Of a DNA stretch of 64,000 bases, positions 1-8,613 are shown in pieces. The notes under the pieces are model-generated. The model saw only the letters and a list, made by a program, of their open reading frames with translations. It was not told where the DNA came from and made no database searches. Origin of the DNA: Saccharopolyspora hirsuta. GTDB lineage: Bacteria > Actinomycetota > Actinomycetes > Mycobacteriales > Pseudonocardiaceae. Position numbers and translations under genes: made by a program. Within the stretch, counting starts at the first letter, position 1. Every line of letters starts with the position of its first letter. Location of the stretch: NCBI RefSeq assembly GCF_008630535.1, contig NZ_VWPH01000008.1, positions 124,001 through 188,000 of the forward strand, in the 5' to 3' direction.

Positions 1-1
1 G

Positions 2-943
2 CGGCGCGAGGCCGGGGGAGCGCCGATCGTCACCCCGTCCGGCGAGGTGCACCGGGAGAACACCTACGGCGCGGGTCAGCCGTCGGCGCTGTACCTGGAC
101 GGCTGGTTCTACCTGATGTTCACCGACACCACGGCCGCCGGGGCGGGCTGGAACGGCGCCGGGCAGTTCGTGCTCCGGGCCCGCGACCCGGAGTTCCGCG
201 ACCAGGTCCAGGCGCTGACCGCGGAGGGGTTCCGCCCGGCCGGTGGGGCCCGAGCCCGCTCGGTGGTGGACGCCTTCAGCGCGGACTGGATGTGGGTACC
301 GGCGCTGGACGCGTTCGCGATCGCCCACCAGACGGCGGACGGCACGTCGGTCACCTTCTGGAACCGCGACTTCACCGAGCACCCCTACTCCCCGGTGCTG
401 ATCCCCGGCCCCTGGCAGGAAGGACCGGGCCTGGCCCGCCGCCCCGACGGAACGGCCCCGGTGTCCACATCGGACCCCTGCGGCACGGTCCCGCTGGACG
501 TCCTGCGAGCGACGGCGTTGTTGCCCGCACCGACCGACATCCGCCACTTCGGCGTCGACGTCACCGGCGTCGACGGCTGCGCCTCGCCGAAGCAGGCGGC
601 AGCGGTCCTGAACGGCTTCGCGGTCCCGTCCCCGGAACGCACCGTGGACGTGGTGCACGACGGCGCGCGGGTCCGCATCGAACGCCGGTCGGTGGCGGAA
701 CTCCTGGTCACCCGAGTCCTGGACCGCCGAGTGCCCGCGGTGGCCGAACTGCCGGTGGTGGGAACGATCGAAACCGGGGCGAAGGCGCTGCGAGCCCCGA
801 GCGGCGAGGTCGGCCTGGTGGACGTCGAGGGGCGACTGTGGACGGTCCCGCCGGAGGTGGCGGAGGCGAATGGATCGGCGGTCGTGGACGTGCCGGAGGC
901 GGAGTGGGCGGCCTACCTGCGCGGTGGCGACCTGCGGCGGTGA
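2..943 (+). CDS. Beta-propeller/glycosidase-like protein, 5' end outside window
   Basis: The frame is open from base 2, so the true start lies upstream; about 313 residues are visible. A segment near the window start (YLDGWFYLMFTDTT) resembles a blade strand of five-bladed beta-propeller proteins of the GH43/GH32 type, where a substrate or sample description is checked against the fold. The C-terminal third has no obvious domain. I see no transmembrane segment in the visible part. A CTCGTGAG inverted repeat follows six bases after the stop and separates it from the convergent DUF1445 gene. The family call is weak and rests on motif appearance only; the open frame and codon use support it being a real gene. 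Confidence 0.6.
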   Translation, partial: RREAGGAPIVTPSGEVHRENTYGAGQPSALYLDGWFYLMFTDTTAAGAGWNGAGQFVLRARDPEFRDQVQALTAEGFRPAGGARARSVVDAFSADWMWVPALDAFAIAHQTADGTSVTFWNRDFTEHPYSPVLIPGPWQEGPGLARRPDGTAPVSTSDPCGTVPLDVLRATALLPAPTDIRHFGVDVTGVDGCASPKQAAAVLNGFAVPSPERTVDVVHDGARVRIERRSVAELLVTRVLDRRVPAVAELPVVGTIETGAKALRAPSGEVGLVDVEGRLWTVPPEVAEANGSAVVDVPEAEWAAYLRGGDLRR

Positions 944-948
944 TCGTA

Positions 949-994
949 CTCGTGAGTGATAATGGTCGCTCTTGCGGCTTTTGCCGCTCACGAG
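949..994. terminator. Bidirectional hairpin between convergent genes
   Basis: The arms CTCGTGAG (949-956) and CTCACGAG (987-994) are exact inverted repeats, extendable by a wobble and one more pair. It sits between two convergent genes. The same CGTGAG/CTCACG arm type recurs after metK and after the DUF1801 gene, so it is probably a lineage-specific terminator family. There is no U-tract. The rest of 995-1240 holds no recognisable feature. Confidence 0.55.
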
Positions 995-1240
995 GACAAA
1001 AGCACTGGTGGTGACCCGGGTATCGCTGCTGGGGGATCGGTGGTGGTACTCCGCGGGCTTGGCGAGGAGAGGTGCCGTTGGGCGGTGGGCTGGGTTTGGG
1101 TTCGAAGCGTCTCCGCAGGGAACTGAGGCTCCTAAGGTCAAGCCCCGCTCACTGCCCAACCGCATCCTTCGACACACCGGGGTGACCGGTTCCTACCGCC
1201 AAAGCACAAGCCCCACCACCGTCCGACCTAAGGACCGGCC

Positions 1241-2041
1241 TCAAGCCTCCTCCACGCCACGTTCGATCAGGTCCGCGACTTGGAGATCGGTGAGGAACAT
1301 GTGCGCCGGTGCGTGGGTGATCGCCAGCTCCGGGCGCACTTCGGCCAGAACCGCTTGCGGCGTCACCCCGCACGCCCAGAACACCGGGACTTCGCCGTCC
1401 TGCAGGGGAAGCGCATCACCCCAGTCCGGGCGGGCCAGGTCGGTGATCCCGATCGCCTCCGGATCGCCGACGTGGACCGGAGCGCCGTGCGCGAACGGAA
1501 GCTCCCCGGTCACCTCGACGGCACGCGCAACTTCGGTCTCCCGGACCGCCCGCATCGACACCACGAGCGGCCCGCGGAACCGGCCGATCTCCTGGCAGCG
1601 CAGGGAAGTCCGGAAGATGGGCACGCCCTGGCCGAGGTCCAGGTGGCGCAACCGGACCCCGGCGGCGAGCAACCGCTCCTCGGCGCTGAAGCTGCACCCG
1701 AGCAGGAACGCCACCAGGTCGTCCCGCCATACCTCCCAAACATCGTCCACTTCGGACACCTCGCCGCTCCGGTGCACGTGGTACTTCGGCAGATCCGTGC
1801 GGAGGTCGGCGCCGGGGGCGATGCGGAGCCGGTCCGGGGCGTCGGCCACCTCCAGCAGCGGCAGCGGTTTCGGGTTCGCCCGGCAGAACTCGGCGAACTC
1901 GGTCGCCGAGTCGCGGGGCAGCACTACCAGGTTGGCCTGGACGTGCCCGGCGCACAGGCCGGTGGTGATCCGCGGCCAGCCGCCGCTGCGGATGACCTGC
2001 CGGGCGGTGGCGGGTGAGGTGTTCGCCGTGATCGCGTTCAT
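1241..2041 (-). CDS. D-glutamate cyclase-like / putative hydro-lyase (DUF1445, UPF0317)
   Basis: The 266-residue protein spans a full DUF1445 domain, with the family's C-terminal CGVTPQ (about 222-227) and ITHAPAHMFLTD blocks. Bacillus YcsI and the vertebrate mitochondrial D-glutamate cyclase contain this domain; the latter converts D-glutamate to 5-oxo-D-proline. ATG at 2041 is chosen because GGAGGAG lies six bases before it. It follows the permease gene by 14 bp on the same strand, so the two are probably one transcript. The nearby HyuA/HyuB pair belongs to the 5-oxoprolinase superfamily, which fits a 5-oxoproline or related cyclic amide pathway. The exact substrate is not shown by the sequence. 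Confidence 0.85.
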   Translation of the reverse strand: MNAITANTSPATARQVIRSGGWPRITTGLCAGHVQANLVVLPRDSATEFAEFCRANPKPLPLLEVADAPDRLRIAPGADLRTDLPKYHVHRSGEVSEVDDVWEVWRDDLVAFLLGCSFSAEERLLAAGVRLRHLDLGQGVPIFRTSLRCQEIGRFRGPLVVSMRAVRETEVARAVEVTGELPFAHGAPVHVGDPEAIGITDLARPDWGDALPLQDGEVPVFWACGVTPQAVLAEVRPELAITHAPAHMFLTDLQVADLIERGVEEA

Positions 2042-2055
2042 CCGGTCTCCTCCGG

Positions 2056-3399
2056 TCAGGTGAGGTCGGCGTCGCGGGTCTCCGGGCCGCGCAGCGCGCC
2101 GATCGCGGCGAGGGCGCCGCCGAGGACGATCAGCGCGATCGGGGTGTACTCGTAGGGCATGAAGTTCGCCAGGCCGATCATGTAGAAGGCGTAGAAGCCG
2201 GGGACGATCACCGCGAGGCTGTAGCCGATGCCGTAGCCCGAGGCGCGCACCCCGGTGGCGAAGCGCTCGATGATGTAGGTGGACACGATGCCCCACGGCG
2301 ACACCGTGAGCACCAGCGCGAGCGTCGCCCAGACCATCGTCGGCAGCACGCTGCTGCCGTCGGCGGCCGCCGCGGTCGCCGACCGGACCATCGTGGCGAA
2401 CACGACCGGCACCAGCAGGACCGTCCAGACCCCGGACAGCACCAGCATCCGCCGCCTGCCGAAGCGCTGGCCGAGCTGTGCCATCACCAGGTACCCGGCG
2501 GCGACGAACACGTTGGCCACCAGCAGGCCGGTGTTCACCGCCGAGCTCGGCAGGCCGATGACCGCGGACAGCAGCGCCGGGGTGGCCGACAGGGTGGCCT
2601 GCACGGTGAACCACATCCCGGTCATCATCAGCAGAACCTGCAGCAGCTTCCGCCGGTGCTCGCCGGTGAGCAGCTCCTTCAGCGGCGACTTCCTCACCGC
2701 CGAGGTGCGCTGCTCCTGCTTGAACGCGTCGGACTCCTCGACCTTGCGGAAGTAGAGCAGGAACCACACCGACAGCGCGGCGCCGACGAAGAACGGGATG
2801 CGCCAGCCCCACTGCACGTAGGGGGAGTCGAGTCCCCCGGTCGGCGCGAACTGGAAGGTCAGCGCGACCACGAGGGAGATCGCGATGTAGCCCAGCGGGT
2901 AGGCCGCCGCGATGAGCCCGCCGACCAGGCCGCGCAGGCGCTTGGGGCTGGCCTCCATCGCCAGCGGGTTCGCGCTGGAGTACTCGCCGCCCATGAACAC
3001 CCCGCCGACGAACCGCAGCAGCAGGACCAGCGCGATCGACAGCCAGCCGATCGTCGCGTACCCGGGCAGCAGGCCCATGAGCAGCGTGCACGTCCCGGCC
3101 CCGGCCACCGCGACGAGCGTGGCCCGGCGCCGCCCGGTGATGTCGGCGATGCGGCCGAAGACGATGGCACCCAGCGGGCGGCCGATCAGGGTGAGCGCGA
3201 GCGTGATGTAGGAGAGCGTGGCGGCGACGGCGGGCGCGGTGTCCGGCGGCTGGAAGTAGGCGATCGCGGGGGTGAGCGCGACGACCGGCAGGTAGATGTC
3301 GAAGTAGTCGACGAAGAAGCCGAAGCAGGCGCCCTTCACCGCGCGCTTCGCCGGTGGGGTCAGCCGCTGCTTGCCGGGATCGAGGGAGGTGGTGGCCAT
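2056..3399 (-). CDS. MFS permease, metabolite:H+ symporter (MHS) type
   Basis: The 447-residue protein has about 12 hydrophobic segments. The cytoplasmic loop between segments 2 and 3 carries GRIADITGRRRATL, the MFS signature. The early acidic FFVDYFDIYL segment and GGVFMGGEYSSANPLAMEASP in the middle are typical of sugar/metabolite:H+ symporters related to proline-betaine, shikimate and citrate carriers. ATG at 3399 has AAGGAG nine bases upstream. It is the first gene of the two-gene unit with DUF1445, and an operator-like palindrome matching those in front of the GntR/HyuA pair lies 99 bp upstream. The probable cargo is the compound degraded by the neighbouring enzymes. Confidence 0.9.
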   Translation of the reverse strand: MATTSLDPGKQRLTPPAKRAVKGACFGFFVDYFDIYLPVVALTPAIAYFQPPDTAPAVAATLSYITLALTLIGRPLGAIVFGRIADITGRRRATLVAVAGAGTCTLLMGLLPGYATIGWLSIALVLLLRFVGGVFMGGEYSSANPLAMEASPKRLRGLVGGLIAAAYPLGYIAISLVVALTFQFAPTGGLDSPYVQWGWRIPFFVGAALSVWFLLYFRKVEESDAFKQEQRTSAVRKSPLKELLTGEHRRKLLQVLLMMTGMWFTVQATLSATPALLSAVIGLPSSAVNTGLLVANVFVAAGYLVMAQLGQRFGRRRMLVLSGVWTVLLVPVVFATMVRSATAAAADGSSVLPTMVWATLALVLTVSPWGIVSTYIIERFATGVRASGYGIGYSLAVIVPGFYAFYMIGLANFMPYEYTPIALIVLGGALAAIGALRGPETRDADLT

Positions 3400-3497
3400 G
3401 AGGACTGCTCCTTGGCTCGGGGAGCGAGGTGCGCAGCTCGTTCTGGTGCTCCGGGCGGCTCGGAGCCGCTGCGGGAGCGTGCGCCGACTCTAGGAGT

Positions 3498-3508
3498 TCG
3501 TCTGACGA
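3498..3508. promoter_or_regulatory. Putative GntR/FCD operator upstream of permease operon
   Basis: TCGTCTGACGA is flanked by a further T on the right. It repeats the core of the two palindromes at 4626-4663 almost exactly and fits the FadR-subfamily consensus T-N-GT...AC-N-A. It lies 99 bp upstream of the permease start. The binding role is inferred. Confidence 0.6.
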
Positions 3509-3596
3509 TTCACAACACCCGAGACGCGGTCCGGTCGGGATTCGTCGGTCGACGTGTCTCCGCCGCGACACACCGGCGCGTGTCGGCCACCTGTCC

Positions 3597-3907
3597 GATT
3601 TCAATGGAAATCGGACCTCTGATTTCCATTGAAATCGCATCCTGTCCGTGGACCGCAGCTGCGAAGGGCGACCGGCACCGGTCGGCAGGTGTCGCACGCG
3701 CCGCAGGCGCATAACCCACCCTCGCAACCGGCACAGCCGCGGGTTCACGGTGCCCACCCCTCCGGGGTTCCTTCCGGCGAGGACGGCCCTGACGCCGTGT
3801 ATCGGGTCATACATAAGTCAGGGCACCCGGAGTCCAGGCGGGCGCTGAGGTTCCGCTACCGGCACCGCCACTCAGAACGAGGTTGGAAAAACCTCAATGA
3901 AATCGCG
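3597..3907 (-). repeat. Dispersed ~300-bp non-coding repeat, copy 1
   Basis: This copy is inverted relative to copies 2 and 3. The 3597-3636 end is a hairpin of GATTTCAATGGAAATC and GATTTCCATTGAAATC (16 paired bases, 8-base loop). The other end (about 3891-3907) reads, on the minus strand, GATTTCATTGAGG. Inside are CCCTGAC (3788-3794) and GTCAGGG (3818-3824), the arms of the central stem. Single-base length differences between copies break every reading frame, so it is not coding. It fills the gap between the GntR stop and the permease promoter region. Confidence 0.85.
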
Positions 3908-3921
3908 GAGTTGGCGGGCGA

Positions 3922-4563
3922 TCAGTCCACGAAGTGGTCCTGCAGGGCCCTCTCGGCGTCCACGAGGTAGGCGTCCAGCAGGTCCGCCGCGGCCTCGATG
4001 TCACCCGAGCCCAGCGCTTCGGCGATCTCGGCGTTGCGCTTCAGGAAGGCCGCGTGGAAGACCTGGGTGTCGCGCATGTGCGCGTAGGCGAGCCGGAACT
4101 CGGCGAGCACCTCGCTGACCAGCGCGTCCAGCCGCGGGCTCCCGGCCAGCGCGACGAGCGCCTCGTGGAACCGGATGCTGGCCGCCGCCACGGCGTCCCA
4201 GCGGCCCTGCTCGGCGGCCTCCCGGCCGTCCTTGATCGCGGCCCAGACCCGCCGCAGCCCGGCCGGGTGCAGGCTGCGGATGTGCCGCAGCGCAGCGCAT
4301 TCGACGACGCGGCGGACCTCGTAGAGGTCGGCGACGTCCTGCCGGGTGAGCTGCCGGACGAACACGCCGCGGCTGAGCTCGTGGACCAGCAGGCGCTCCC
4401 GGATGAGCAGCCGGAACGCCTCCCGCAGGGTGCTCCGGGAGACCCCGTGCGCCTGCTTGACCCGCTCCTCGGACAGCCGCATGCCGGGCACCAGCTCGCC
4501 CGCGGCGATCTGGGTGCGCAGCGCGTCGGCCACCCGGCTGGCGGCGCCGCTGGAGTCGGTCAC
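3922..4563 (-). CDS. GntR family transcriptional regulator, FCD (FadR) subfamily
   Basis: The protein has 213 residues. An N-terminal winged helix (about 10-75) includes the GntR pattern LVPGMRLSEERVKQAHGVSR and STLREAFRLL, and is followed by an all-helical FCD effector domain with conserved Arg/Asp/His positions. GTG at 4563 is chosen because AGAGGA stands eight bases upstream; the frame stays open further up but without a ribosome site. It is divergent from hyuA. The 149-bp space between them contains two ATCGTC-N-GACGAT palindromes, so it probably represses itself, hyuAB and (through the third site at 3498) the permease/DUF1445 pair, with a pathway carboxylate as effector. Confidence 0.9.
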   Translation of the reverse strand: MTDSSGAASRVADALRTQIAAGELVPGMRLSEERVKQAHGVSRSTLREAFRLLIRERLLVHELSRGVFVRQLTRQDVADLYEVRRVVECAALRHIRSLHPAGLRRVWAAIKDGREAAEQGRWDAVAAASIRFHEALVALAGSPRLDALVSEVLAEFRLAYAHMRDTQVFHAAFLKRNAEIAEALGSGDIEAAADLLDAYLVDAERALQDHFVD

Positions 4564-4625
4564 TCGGGGGTCCTCTCTGCCGTCCCAGGCCTCGATCTTA
4601 CCCGGGAGTCCGGTCTTCGGCGGCC

Positions 4626-4663
4626 GATCGTCGGACGATCCGTTGCCAGATCGTCTGACGATT
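4626..4663. promoter_or_regulatory. Tandem palindromic operators in the GntR-hyuA divergent region
   Basis: GATCGTCGGACGATC (4626-4640) is a perfect odd-length palindrome. GATCGTCTGACGATT (4649-4663) is nearly identical. Centres are 23 bp apart, about two helical turns. The core TCGTC-N-GACGA agrees with FadR-type GntR operators. The second site also matches the one at 3498. Confidence 0.7.
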
Positions 4664-4712
4664 CCGTACGCTCCCGATGTCCCGGGCGCTGCAGTCGAAC
4701 CGGAGGATTCCC

Positions 4713-6809
4713 ATGACAGACCCACGTCCGCTGCGGGTCGGGGTGGACATCGGCGGCACCTTCACCGACATGGCCATCGTCGACGACGACGGGATCGTCG
4801 CCGTCGGCAAGACGCTCACCACGCACCGCGAACCGGCTGCCGCGGTGGAGGAGGTGCTGCGGCAGACCCTCGCGGAGCACCGGCTGGACCCCGCGGCCAT
4901 CACCACCGTCGTGCACGGCACCACGCTGGTGACCAACGCCCTGATCGAGCGCCGGGGCGCGCGCACCGCGCTGCTGACCACCGAGGGCTTCCGCGACGTG
5001 GTCGAGATGGGCCGCGAGCACCGCTACGAGCTCTACGACCTCGGCCTCGAACTGCCCCGCCCGCTGGTGCCCCGGCACCTGCGGTTCGGGGTGCCGGAGC
5101 GGATGCGGGCCGACGGCGCGGTGCTGACCCCGCTGGACGTCGCCGCGGTGCGGCGGCTGGGCGTCGAGCTCGCCGCGGCCGGGGTGGAGGCGGTGGCCGT
5201 GTGCTTCCTGCACAGCCACACCAACGGCGCGCACGAGCGGCAGGCCCGGGACGTGCTCGCCGAGGTCGCCCCGCAGCTGCGGGTGGCGCTGTCCTGCGAG
5301 GTGAACCCGGAGATCCGCGAGTACGAGCGGAGCTCGACCACGCTGGCCAACGTCTACGTCCAGCAGCTGGTGGAGACCTACCTCGCCGACCTGCGGGAGC
5401 GGCTGCGCCGCTGCGGGGTGGGCACCGATCCGCTGATCATGCTGTCCAACGGGGGCGTCGCCGCGCTGGAGACGGCCCGGCGCTTCCCGATCCGGATGCT
5501 GGAGTCCGGGCCCGCGGGCGGGGCGCTGGGCGCGGTCGCCTTCGGCCGCACCGCCGGGCGCCCCGACCAGCTGGCCTTCGACATGGGCGGGACCACCGCC
5601 AAGCTCTGCGTGGTCGAGCGCGACCGGCCGCTGATCACCCACACCTTCGAGGTGGACCGGGTGTACCGGCTGCGCGCCGGGTCGGGCCTGCCGGTGCGCG
5701 CGCCGGTCATCGACATGATCGAGATCGGCACCGGCGGCGGGTCCGTCGCCCGGGTGGACCCGCTCGGGCTGATCACCGTCGGACCGGACTCGGCGGGGTC
5801 GGAGCCCGGTCCGGTCTGCTACGGCCGCGGCGGGACGCGGTGCACCGTGACCGACGCCGACGTCGTGCTCGGCTACCTCGACCCGGCCCGGTTCCTCGGC
5901 GGTGAGATGCACTTGGACGCCGCCGCGTCGGAGGCCGCGCTCAAGGAGCAGATCGCCGATCCGCTGGGCGTTTCCGTGGCGGAAGCGGCGTGGGGCGTGC
6001 ACACGACGGCCAACGAGAACATGGCCAACGCGGCTCGCGTGCACGCCATCGAGCGGGGCCAGGACCCGGCGCGGCTGCCGGTCTTCGTCTCCGGTGGGAA
6101 CGGGCCGCTGCACGGTCCGGGCGTGGCGCGGGCGCTGGGTGCGCCCGCGGTGGTCGCGCCCCCGGCGGCGGGGGTGCTCAGCGCACTCGGGTTCCTGTCC
6201 GCGCCGATGTCGATCGACATCGTCCGCTCGCGGCACGCGCTGCTGGGCGATCTCGACCTGGACGCGGCCGCCGCGCTGTTCGCCGAGATGGCGCGCGAGG
6301 GCACCGAAGTCCTGGTCGGCTCCGGGGTGTCCGAAGTGGACGTCCGGTGCGAGCGGGCGCTGGAGATGCGGTTCGTCGGGCAGGGCAGCGAGATCGAGGT
6401 GCCCGTCCCGCCGCCGGACGTGCCGGACTGGCGCGCGGCGGTGCTGGCCGCCTTCCGCGACCAGTACGCGCAGCGCTTCGGCACCGTCGCACCGACCGGC
6501 GTCGAGCCCGAGCTGCTCACCTGGCGGGTCACCGCCAGCGGTCCGCGCCCGCGCGCCCGGCTCGGATTCGACTCCACTTCGGACGGTTCGGGTGCGCTGC
6601 TCGGCCACCGCGACGCCTACTTCGCCCCGGGCGGATACGTGCCGACGGCGGTCTACGACCGCTACCGGCTGCGCCCCGGGACCGTGCTCGAAGGGCCAGC
6701 GCTGGTGGAGGAGCGGGAAGCGACCCTGCTCGTGCCGCCCGGCGCCCGGTGCGCGGTCGAAGCCGACAGCAGCATCGTCGTCGAGCTCAACCCCGGAGGT
6801 GCCCGATGA
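4713..6809 (+). CDS. hyuA: Hydantoinase/5-oxoprolinase subunit A (HyuA family)
   Basis: The protein has 698 residues. The N-terminal hydantoinase domain opens with VGVDIGGTFTDMAIVDDDG, followed near residue 290 by the hydantoinase A core with FDMGGTTAKLCVV and IGTGGGSVARVD, the phosphate-binding loops of the ASKHA ATPase fold. Family members hydrolyse ATP to open 5-oxoproline, N-methylhydantoin or related cyclic amides, or carboxylate acetone, together with a B subunit. ATG at 4713 follows GGAGGA by five bases; an earlier in-frame ATG at 4677 lies close to the operators and lacks a ribosome site. The stop overlaps the hyuB start by four bases. The substrate is unresolved; the DUF1445 neighbour favours 5-oxoproline-like compounds. 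Confidence 0.9.
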   Translation: MTDPRPLRVGVDIGGTFTDMAIVDDDGIVAVGKTLTTHREPAAAVEEVLRQTLAEHRLDPAAITTVVHGTTLVTNALIERRGARTALLTTEGFRDVVEMGREHRYELYDLGLELPRPLVPRHLRFGVPERMRADGAVLTPLDVAAVRRLGVELAAAGVEAVAVCFLHSHTNGAHERQARDVLAEVAPQLRVALSCEVNPEIREYERSSTTLANVYVQQLVETYLADLRERLRRCGVGTDPLIMLSNGGVAALETARRFPIRMLESGPAGGALGAVAFGRTAGRPDQLAFDMGGTTAKLCVVERDRPLITHTFEVDRVYRLRAGSGLPVRAPVIDMIEIGTGGGSVARVDPLGLITVGPDSAGSEPGPVCYGRGGTRCTVTDADVVLGYLDPARFLGGEMHLDAAASEAALKEQIADPLGVSVAEAAWGVHTTANENMANAARVHAIERGQDPARLPVFVSGGNGPLHGPGVARALGAPAVVAPPAAGVLSALGFLSAPMSIDIVRSRHALLGDLDLDAAAALFAEMAREGTEVLVGSGVSEVDVRCERALEMRFVGQGSEIEVPVPPPDVPDWRAAVLAAFRDQYAQRFGTVAPTGVEPELLTWRVTASGPRPRARLGFDSTSDGSGALLGHRDAYFAPGGYVPTAVYDRYRLRPGTVLEGPALVEEREATLLVPPGARCAVEADSSIVVELNPGGAR

Positions 6810-8539
6810 GCCAACGCGTCGACCCGGTGGTCGTCGGACTGGTCGCCAACCGGCTGCACTCGCTGCTCGACGAGCAGCAGGCCGCGCTGGTCAACACCGC
6901 GTTCAGCCCGGTGGTGCGGGAATCGCTGGACCTGGCCTGCGCGGTGTTCGACTCCGCGGGCGAGATGGTCGGGCAGTCCAGCGGCGGCACCCCCGGCCAC
7001 ATCAACGCGATGGCGACCGGGATGCGGCACATCGTCGCCGAGCACCCGCCGGAGTCCCTCGCCGACGGCGACGTGCTGATCACCAACGACCCGTGGATGA
7101 CCTCCGGGCAGATCAACGACATCACGGTGGCCACCCCGGCGTTCCGCGACGGGCGGCTGATCGCGTGGTTCGCCAGCTGCTGCCACTCGCCCGACATCGG
7201 CGGGCGCATCCTGTCCGCCGCGGCGGCGGAGGTATTCGAGGAGGGGCTGCGGCTGCCGATCCTCAAGCTGCGCACCGCCGACGGTCCCGACCGCACGCTG
7301 GAACGGCTGATCCGGGCCAACGTGCGCACCCCGGACGAGACGATGGGCGACATCTACGCGCAGGTGGCCGCGAACCAGGTGGGCATCCGCAGCCTCGACC
7401 GGATGCTCGACGAGTTCGGGCTGGACGGCGTGGACCAGGTCGCCGCCGAGATCATGCGCCGCTCGGAGCAGGCGCTGCGCACCGCGCTGCGGGCCATCCC
7501 GGACGGCCGGTACTCGGCGAGCGCGGACTCCGACGGCTTCGACGGGGAGGCGATCCACCTCGCGGTGACCGCCGAGGTCTCCGGCGACACCGTCCACATC
7601 GACTACTCGGGCTCGTCGCCGCAGTCCCCGCACGGCATCAACGTGGTGCTCAACTACACGCGCGCCTACACCTCGTTCGCGATCAAGGCCGCGCTGGCCC
7701 CGGAGGTGCCGCACAACGCCGGGTCGTTCCGCCCGGTGGAGGTGACCGCGCCGCGCGGTTCGGTGCTCAACTGCGTCGACCCGGCACCGGTGGCGTCCCG
7801 GCACCTGATCGGGCACTTCCTGCCCAGCCTGCTGTTCGAGGCGCTGCGACCGGCGGTTCCCGGCGGGCTGCCCGCGATGAGCGCGGACGCGCTGTGGATG
7901 ACGGTGTGGCGGGGCGGCGGGATCGACGAGCCGCGACCGTTCACGCTCACCGTCTTCGGCGCCGGTGGCACCGGGGCGCGGCCGGACAAGGACGGGCTGA
8001 GCACCACCGGCTTCCCGACCGGCGTCCGCGCCGCGCCCACCGAGGTGCTGGAGACCCTGACGCCGCTGGTGCAGCGGTGCCGCGAGCTGCGGCCGGATTC
8101 CGGTGGTGCGGGGCGGTTCCGCGGCGGGCTGGGGCAGGTGGTGGAGGTCACCCGGCACGGCGGGCACGAGTGGACCGTCAACGCCAACATCGACCGGGTG
8201 GACTTCCCCGCGCCGGGGGCGGAATCCGGTTCGGCCGGGGCGCCCGGCGAGTTCGCCGACGTCCGCACCGGCGCGGACCTGCCGCGCAAGCAGCTGGTCC
8301 GGCTCGCCCCGGATGCCGTGGTGCGGCTGCGCTTCCCGGGCGGCGGGGGCTACGGCGATCCCCGCGCGCGGCCGGTCGAGAAGGTGCTCGACGACGTGGT
8401 CAACGGCTACATCAGCATCGCCGCGGCCCGGGACGAGTACGGCGTCGACGTCGAGTACACAGGTGACCCCGACGCGCTCGTGCGGCCACCGGAGTCCTAC
8501 CGCGTGCGGTCGGCCTCGCCGCGCCGATCCGGTGGTTGA
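6806..8539 (+). CDS. hyuB: Hydantoinase/5-oxoprolinase subunit B (HyuB family)
   Basis: The 577-residue protein covers the whole hydantoinase B domain, with SGGTPGHINAM, VLITNDPWMTSGQINDI and FPGGGGYGDP. The last is the glycine-rich C-terminal motif common to HyuB and the beta part of 5-oxoprolinases. ATG at 6806 overlaps the hyuA stop (ATGA) and has GGAGG before it, which implies translational coupling and a stable A/B complex. It shares its promoter with hyuA. The gene ends 74 bp before a separately translated lipoprotein. Confidence 0.9.
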   Translation: MSQRVDPVVVGLVANRLHSLLDEQQAALVNTAFSPVVRESLDLACAVFDSAGEMVGQSSGGTPGHINAMATGMRHIVAEHPPESLADGDVLITNDPWMTSGQINDITVATPAFRDGRLIAWFASCCHSPDIGGRILSAAAAEVFEEGLRLPILKLRTADGPDRTLERLIRANVRTPDETMGDIYAQVAANQVGIRSLDRMLDEFGLDGVDQVAAEIMRRSEQALRTALRAIPDGRYSASADSDGFDGEAIHLAVTAEVSGDTVHIDYSGSSPQSPHGINVVLNYTRAYTSFAIKAALAPEVPHNAGSFRPVEVTAPRGSVLNCVDPAPVASRHLIGHFLPSLLFEALRPAVPGGLPAMSADALWMTVWRGGGIDEPRPFTLTVFGAGGTGARPDKDGLSTTGFPTGVRAAPTEVLETLTPLVQRCRELRPDSGGAGRFRGGLGQVVEVTRHGGHEWTVNANIDRVDFPAPGAESGSAGAPGEFADVRTGADLPRKQLVRLAPDAVVRLRFPGGGGYGDPRARPVEKVLDDVVNGYISIAAARDEYGVDVEYTGDPDALVRPPESYRVRSASPRRSGG

Positions 8540-8613
8540 CCGGATTTCAGCGCAACCTTTCCGCGCACCGGGCGTCTACTGATCGGAAGACGGTGCAAGG
8601 AGAGGTGGGAACG

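Noticed and set aside
1241..3814. A single 857-residue minus-strand protein
   Set aside because: Only its last 266 residues are a real protein (DUF1445); the rest is the shadow of the permease and repeat copy 1 in another frame.
3597..3907. Short open frames inside the dispersed repeat copies
   Set aside because: Single-base insertions and deletions between copies destroy every frame, so the conservation is not for protein.
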